A DNA stretch of 64,000 nt from Lonicera japonica (taxonomy: Eukaryota; Streptophyta; Magnoliopsida; Dipsacales; Caprifoliaceae). Below, one piece after another: positions 58,434 to 64,000 of the stretch. The translations under genes were made by a program, and so were the position numbers. Each line of letters opens with the position of its first letter. Within the stretch, counting starts at the first letter, position 1. The notes under the pieces are model-generated. The model ran no database searches, had not been told where the DNA came from, and worked only from the letters and a program-made list of their open reading frames with translations. The stretch covers positions 62,001-126,000 of the forward strand of contig JAKCWG010000519.1 in NCBI GenBank assembly GCA_021464415.1. The letters run 5' to 3'.

Positions 58434-59607
58434 GATTGTGACGGTCAACTTGTGAACTGGCTTTTTTGTTGTGATGTGCTTCGATTTGTTTCATCGATTT
58501 GTTTTTTTGTTTGTTGTTGTTGTCTTGTTCGGGTGCGCAGGGGAAGCATTTGCTTTTCCTTGTGCTCTCTCTCTCTCTACGAGGTTTTGATTCTTTATTC
58601 GTCTGGGAGTGCAGTCGTGCAACACTGGAGGTCAGGATGTGAGCTATTTTTGTAAGTTAATTATTTATTTTTCTTTCTAGTTGTTATGAAAGAAAATTTA
58701 GAATAAGAAATGCATTTGTGTAAAAATTATTGGTTTTGCTGTAATGTTATAACCTGTAGTATCGATTGAAATGCAAGTTCTGCAGTTTGTAAATGGTGCA
58801 CGTGACACACTGCCTTTTGTGCAATGCTCCTTGCTTCATGATGGACATGTTTATAGGCTAAGTTCAATCTATTTTGCTTTGGATTTCATAAAAATGACCA
58901 ATTTTTCTTTCAGTCAAGGATTAGTATGAAATGGTAATCATTTCCTGCAAGTATCCTTTACATTTCCGCCATCTTTACAAGACTTGCTTTTGCTTTAGAT
59001 TTACTGAATATTGGAAGAAAAAAAAATCATTCTTTAATTGTGCAGTGAAACTCGTCTCGCTTTCAAACCTTCAACCTTTCACACGTTTATGTCTTTTGGA
59101 ATCATAATTAAAATTTTCTGGAAATTTACTACATTTATGACCAGAGGCCAGACACTAGAGGTAGATATGAGATTTTCATGGGAGGATAACAATAATTAAA
59201 CCTTAATTTATCTCGTAAGGTTTTGTGTAATATATATAGAATAGCCACCAATACAGCTAGGCTACAGCAATATCCTTCAACATTAAGACAACCCCACATG
59301 GCTATTGCCTTTCTGCAAAGAAAGAATTGTACCACCTGGTTTCACTAGTTGTACATTACATCATCTGCAGAATCTGCCAACATTATTTTTAACAGCAAAA
59401 AGGGTCCTCAAAAACATGTTCAGGACTCTCCCATCATGAAACTTTAAAACAAATTGGCCTACAAAATTAGATTCATACAGCTGAGACTTATTGACAATAG
59501 TCATCAAATTGTCCTACGAATCAAATTTCTGTTAGCTTTGACACTGCTTCTATTCTACTCTTTTGAGAAAATTTATAAAAAAAATGCCCCCAAAAAAACG
59601 TGTGGCG
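58434..59607. other. NAP1 3' UTR and convergent intergenic DNA
   Basis: T/G-rich sequence to about 58760 fits the NAP1 3' UTR. An alternative 3' exon could begin after the GTGCGCAG acceptor at 58541. From about 59130 the minus strand may be the ER-ANT1 3' UTR. No other gene. Confidence 0.45.
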
Positions 59608-60246
59608 TTACAATCCGCCCCACAGGAATTTCTTCACCTCATCATACAAAACCAAAATGGCAGCAGCACCAGTACTCCTAAACATGTTTGAAAGTGCGCC
59701 ATGGTAAAACGACGCAACTCCACCTGTCCTATAAATCTTCCTCCAACAATCCAATGTGTTCATGTACATGGGATGTTCTAATCCCGATTGCATCATCATC
59801 CTTCTCCGGACCGTATCCAATGGATATGAGAGCAACCCGGCCGATGTAGTCACCGCCTGGGCCACCACCCACCGCTTCCACAGCGCCACCTCAGCATTTG
59901 AACCATCCGACGACGAAGCCATCCTCTCTTTTATGGTATCGAAGCCGCCAAAGTAGAGCCCCCGGTGGATGATCATTCCGTGGAGGGAGGCCGGGAGGCC
60001 TTTATAGATTCCTCGGATTCCGTGTTTTTTGCGTACGGTGCTGAGGAAGTGGGAGATTCCTTGGAATTGACGAGATTCGGTCCGTCCAATGTCGGCGGCT
60101 AGGCGGGTGTGGGCTATGTCAAGAGGGTAGATGATGATGAGGGTGGTGCAACCGGCTGCAGCACCCGCTATGAAGTTGGCTGATGCCGCGGGCATGATAT
60201 GGCCCTCTTGAAAATGGCCACTTCTCAAGATGTTTCGATAGAGATC
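59608..60246 (-). CDS. ER-ANT1: ER-type ADP/ATP carrier (ER-ANT1), last exon
   Basis: Mitochondrial-carrier-family protein that exchanges ATP and ADP across the endoplasmic reticulum membrane. The exon starts after a good acceptor (ATTCCTCAG, complement at 60247-60255) with DLYRNILRSGHF and runs 212 codons to TAA at 59608-59610. It contains carrier repeats 2 and 3: FIAGAAAGCTTLIIIYPLDI, GIRGIYKGLPASLHGMII, RGLYFGGFDTIKE, then LWKRWVVAQAVTTSAGLLSY, PLDTVRRRMMM (the RRRMMM nucleotide-carrier signature), MYMNTLDCWRKIYRTGGVAS and SNMFRSTGAAAILVLYDEVK. The repeat-2 motif is PLDIAH, with His where Arg/Lys is usual; the same His is remembered from ER-ANT1 and would set it apart from mitochondrial AACs. 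Repeat 1 and the start codon must lie upstream (right) and were not found. Convergent with NAP1. Confidence 0.9.
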   Translation of the reverse strand, partial: DLYRNILRSGHFQEGHIMPAASANFIAGAAAGCTTLIIIYPLDIAHTRLAADIGRTESRQFQGISHFLSTVRKKHGIRGIYKGLPASLHGMIIHRGLYFGGFDTIKERMASSSDGSNAEVALWKRWVVAQAVTTSAGLLSYPLDTVRRRMMMQSGLEHPMYMNTLDCWRKIYRTGGVASFYHGALSNMFRSTGAAAILVLYDEVKKFLWGGL

Positions 60247-60866
60247 CTGAGGAATGATAAAGTATGGACCTGATTAATATTACGAATAAGCAAAAGCAAC
60301 AAAAGGGCAGGGACTCAAACCTGACGTGTAGTGGAGCAAAAGCAAACAAAATCACTCGAGTATAGTTGAAGAAATGTGGACCCGTAGGTTAAACCTAAAT
60401 GAGTCTTCGCCAGAGGCGGAAACTACTTTGTCAAAATCTGAACCATACAATTTTAAACTAATGTTCCAGATTTACAATCACTCTAGAGGAGCTGGATGCT
60501 ACTATTAACCCACATAAGCATTCAAAAATTTATTTTGAAGTATCAAAACCTTTCATAACACGAGGAAGAGATGTAAAATCACCAAGGAGTTCCAAGTTCG
60601 TCAGTAAAGAAAATGCTAATTGACTAAATGCAGATAACAAAAGAAGCATAATGCAAATAATCAAACAAATAAATGAGGGCATTTCTCTTGGGGTGAACGA
60701 ATAAAAGGAGTAAATTAGTTCATCATAAGAATAGCAAATGGCAAAATCTATACATATAATTGGGGTAATCCATGCCTCTTTGAGCACCTGAATAATCTCC
60801 AAAGGTACATTAAGACTGTCAAGATTATGGGCATAATTTCTGTTTATCTGATTATTTATTTTGTTA
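60247..60866 (-). other. Intron of the ER-ANT1 gene (presumed)
   Basis: Sequence upstream of the acceptor. No exon coding for carrier repeat 1 was seen here. Confidence 0.45.
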
Positions 60867-61041
60867 TGTGTGAAACAAGATCTCCTTGATTGAAGCAATC
60901 CCTTTTATTATGGCAATCAAATCAATCAAGGGATCCCTACTTCAATTAGGTCTCTAACCTTGCATTATATATTCTCTTGTAATCTTGGCTATTTCAATAG
61001 AAGCAATACAATTATCTTCTCTCTCTATTCTCTTTTCAACA
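60867..61041. mobile_element. Possible short solo LTR
   Basis: Begins TGTGTGAAACAAGATC and ends CTCTATTCTCTTTTCAACA. The CAATAGAAGCAATACAAT and CT-rich end resembles copia LTR 3' ends. It is not followed by a PBS and the 5-bp flanks do not match. Confidence 0.4.
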
Positions 61042-61684
61042 AAAACGATCCAATCTGGACGCACCAGTACACGCTATTGGAGGTGACCTAAGGATGTAAA
61101 TTTTATCTAATATAAATAGATCAAATTATGATTTGATCCGTAAGCTTGCATATTCTAGAAATTTATGGCACACCTACATAGTTTCATGGCCCCTTCCAAT
61201 GGTGGAAGCCAGAAATTAAAGAATGACCCAGGTTAATAATGTATTATTGTAAATTAAAGTTTAATAAATAAAGAATAAAATGATAATGGGATATGTCATA
61301 TAAAGTGTTGGAAATCGAGAATTTAATATTTACCATAGTAGATTTTATTTATGGAATTTATGAATTTTTTTTTAACAGAATGGAATTTATGAAGCCCAGC
61401 CTGTGACGTAAGGCTCTTTTCAATTTGTTCTGCCCCACCGCCCGAACATTTCTTTGTTTCTATTTCTGTTTTATTCATACTACTGCTATTCATACCGTTT
61501 TCCGATTGACTGCTTTGTTTCGCTGCTAGAACGATGGTTTTGGTGTTGCCCTTATTTTGCCGTTTCTCCAACTGTAAGGGGTGCTTTTTTGGGATCGCTG
61601 TAAATTTTGTTTGTGCACTGTTTTATGCGTCGTGTATTTGCAGCATCTACGAGAGACTTGCTCACCCCTTTTGCTGTCATAATA
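61042..61684. other. Unassigned sequence
   Basis: Contains a minus-strand frame (61323-61571) rich in Lys/Ser/Glu, starting MEKRQNKGNTKTIVLAAK, which is not recognised. It is out of frame with 61685-62098 and may be part of the same decayed locus. Confidence 0.3.
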
Positions 61685-62098
61685 TCATTGGCTTCTATGT
61701 TCTTGGGTTGTGATAAATTTGTTCAAGGCCTCCTTTCCTTTTGTTTTGAGCAGTTTGAGGAATTCCCCCTTCGGTTCCTTGTTGTGAAGTAAGGGTCCCT
61801 TAGCAAATGTAGCGGCGGAAGTCTTTTCCCATCGTCGCATATTGTGGCAGATGTCTTTTGACTCTTTACCCATCGTTGGCGCATGTTCCAGTCAATTTTA
61901 CAGATATGAGGTACTTTCTTGGGCAAGCACATTTTCATTTTCTATGACACGAAGAAGCAATTTATTTGAAGATTTTAGGGGTACCAACTTGTCATCAAGG
62001 GAGCAGAATATTATGGCGCGCATGGATTGCGGTTTAAAATCTCTCTCAATTTGAGGGAAGATTTTATTATTTATGGGATTTATCATAGTTACGGTCAT
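61685..62098 (-). pseudogene. Unrecognised broken frame
   Basis: A single minus-strand frame stays open for about 138 codons except for two stops close together (61898-61900 TAA and 61892-61894 TGA). It reads MINPINNKIFPQIERDFKPQ ... then MGKESKDICHNMRRWEK and FLKLLKTKGKEALNKFI. Composition looks protein-like rather than low-complexity, but the family is not recognised. Confidence 0.3.
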
Positions 62099-62950
62099 GT
62101 TTTATTTGTCTTTGGTCAAAGATACCATATATAGGGAATTTTATTAACAGACTTTTTCATTTAGTTATTTATTTTATTTACTTTACTTTCCAACTTAGCA
62201 TTTAGTGTGTGCTCTATTTATACCAACCTACGGTGTCTTTGTAAATACACAATTATAATAACAATTATCAATACAATTTCATATTCTGAAATTCCGCTTA
62301 AAGAATAGTATACAAATAACATCTTTTTCATTGATTTAGTCAAGTAAGACAAAGATATGTACAAGAAAAAAAATGCAATATCCATTTGTAGTGCATCTGC
62401 AACATGCAATTTTAAGAAAATCGAAATCTTTTACTATAATTAAATATCTAGAGCAACTTCTCTTTCAAGGTCAAGAAAATTAAATTCATAAACTAAAAAG
62501 TTATGTAATGCAAAGAGATAGGGAGGGCTAGTGAGAGAACCAGACTCATAAGAAACATTAATGAGTCGACGAACTTCGAAGTTCAAAATGTAGGCCGGGG
62601 GGTTGGGAGGGGTGGAGGGGGTTGTTTGGAACAGAGTGAAATCCAAATTTTTTGTGCAACTTTTACATATATAGGGTTGAGACTGCTACCAGAGACCTAT
62701 ATATTTGTGTTATTATATGTTTCAAGTGTATGGCTATGCACTCTAATTTAGTACTCTCTAGCAATCCGAATTTATTTTTAGTGATGCTTTGCGGTGACCT
62801 TTTGTGTCACTTCTCATGATTTAATGACACTTCTTGGGTGCTAGAGTGTCCAATAAAGTGATTTAGTCATACCCATAATGTTAACTAACATTTCTTATGA
62901 TATATATGTAGATATGTATAATTTGATTAGATTATTATTGTATTATATCC
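62099..62950. other. Intergenic or intronic DNA, no exon seen
   Basis: AT-rich. The missing 5' exons of the ER-ANT1 gene were looked for here without success. Confidence 0.35.
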
Positions 62951-62952
62951 TC

Positions 62953-63157
62953 CTCCTTCCCAAATTAAGACTCCATGTTCGGCTTTCATCCTTTTGAAAG
63001 GGTATACTAATTTCAATATAATCAATGGGGAAGAACCAAACTTGTTTACTATTGTGAGATTTGGTACATCAATTATGTCCCCAAAAGAGAAACTGGAGTT
63101 TTAATTTGGGTCATCCAAAAAGGAACATTGAGCTTCTAATTTGTGACGGAGGAAATA
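62953..63157. mobile_element. Stowaway-like MITE
   Basis: Left CCTCCTCCTTCCCAAATTAA and right CTAATTTGTGACGGAGGA are inverted repeats of the CTCCCTCCGTCCC type. The body matches the fragment in the last NAP1 intron (57725-57850). Confidence 0.65.
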
Positions 63158-63671
63158 ACTTGTTAAATAGTGTATAATGTGTTCTCATTAGATGTTCGGC
63201 AGGCAATGGGCTACTCTGTGGCAATGGTAGAACATCTTCATATAGGAAGGAAGTACAAAGTTTCTCTAGGAAAGCTAGACCCCAGGCAGGCAGCAGCCTA
63301 ATCTAGCCTAGCCTAGCCGTATCACACCTTCGCCATTTTCCATTTCAGTAGCAGTTTCTTATATTGTGAAGTATTAATCCATAGCTCATATAACTTGTAG
63401 AGTCAAATTTTTTAGGAACTAGGAAATTTATATCCTGCCTGACTAAAGGTGTTCGGAACTCCTCTTTCAGGCATTCCTTCAAGAACATACTCTAATTTTT
63501 GAGTTGCCTCGTCCAAACTGACCATCTTTCTTGGAAACTATGGCCTATATTGCAATATTCTATATCTCATGTAAATGTAAGTTTAGCAAATCATTAACTA
63601 ATCCAACAAAATTAAAAAATAAACGGTAACTAACTATCTTGGTCTATGAGATAAATATGTTGGTCTAGAAG
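63158..63671. other. Spacer
   Basis: No gene seen. A short CTAGCCTAGCCTAGCC repeat lies at about 63302-63317. Confidence 0.4.
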
Positions 63672-64000
63672 TGTCAGAACCCACATATCCCACAACGTGG
63701 GTTCAATATACCTAAATTACAACTTGGGATAGCCATCTTGGGAGAGAGTTCCGGTTATTACATATGGTATTAGAGCTGACCCAGACCCACTACATGTGGA
63801 TGGATGATTATTGTCGGTTTTGCTTGTGTGGCTAACAAGGCAGAATCATTCGTGGCAGCTGACAAAGAGCTGAAATCGTTTGTGTGTGACCCCACCCTAA
63901 ACCTAAATATCCCATATCGGTAGTATAATGGGAGATCCTTGGCTTATATATGGATTCAATCAACCTAAACTACAACTTGGGCTAGCCATCTTGGGGGAGA
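63672..64000 (+). mobile_element. TRIM retrotransposon, cut by the window end
   Basis: LTR 1 spans 63672-63762 (TGTCAGAACCCACATATCCC ... TTATTACA). A primer-binding site TGGTATTAGAGCT at 63765-63777 fits Met-tRNA with one mismatch. A 107-bp interior precedes LTR 2, which starts about 63885 (TGTGACCCCACCCTAAACC). Both LTRs share CCTAAA(T/C)TACAACTTGGG and TAGCCATCTTGGG. LTR 1 lacks the middle of LTR 2, so it has a deletion. The element is far too small to encode proteins. Confidence 0.75.

Overview
The window is plant nuclear DNA, most probably from a eudicot. The evidence is intron-split genes of plant-only or plant-typical families (HSFA2-like heat-shock factor, CC-type glutaredoxin, NAP1, ER-type ADP/ATP carrier), very AT-rich intergenic DNA with many (AT)n tracts, and a dense population of plant-type transposons (hAT, CACTA, Harbinger/Tourist, Stowaway, Mutator-like, SINE, TRIM). 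The species cannot be read from the sequence.

Only four genes can be supported, two of them cut or incomplete. (1) Left edge, minus strand: exon 1 of a heat-shock transcription factor (415-717). Its own promoter holds heat-shock elements at 880-887 and 1013-1030. (2) 27156-27557, plus strand: an intronless CC-type glutaredoxin with a CCMC active site. It stops two residues short of the family's usual C-terminal ALW(L/V) motif, just before a 31-bp tandem duplication. Upstream lie TGA-type sites and two related 49-bp GC-rich blocks 3.6 kb apart, now separated by transposons. (3) 54187-58391, plus strand: a NAP1 histone chaperone of eleven inferred exons. Its ancestral C-terminal prenylation tail seems to survive only as a frameshifted vestige. 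(4) 59608-60246, minus strand: the last exon of an ER-type ADP/ATP carrier, convergent with NAP1.

Everything else is intergenic, mostly transposon debris. By region: 1-8.6 kb has a hAT element, a SINE-like unit and a 271-bp tandem duplication. 8.6-16.6 kb looks like LTR-type DNA split by a 4.5-kb CACTA element. 17-22 kb has an LTR fragment, a Tourist-like MITE and a fold-back MITE. 23.7-26 kb has a hAT with an exact 8-bp target duplication and a Harbinger-like element. 28.8-33.3 kb has a small CACTA, a Tourist MITE and a hAT. 34.7-37.8 kb is a nested complex (LTR element, SINE, tandem duplication, fold-back MITE) whose order of events can be read. 39.8-49.9 kb has Harbinger-like, hAT and Mutator-like elements, one nested, plus several odd arrays. 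50-53.4 kb is an old segmental duplication interrupted by a SINE that still has a 17-bp target duplication. The right edge enters a TRIM element.

The genes show no operon-like cooperation. The main regulatory themes are a heat-shock factor with binding sites for its own family, and a redox regulator with TGA-factor sites. Boundaries and motifs were read by eye. Family names for genes rest on recognised protein motifs. Family names for transposons rest on terminal repeats plus target-site duplications.
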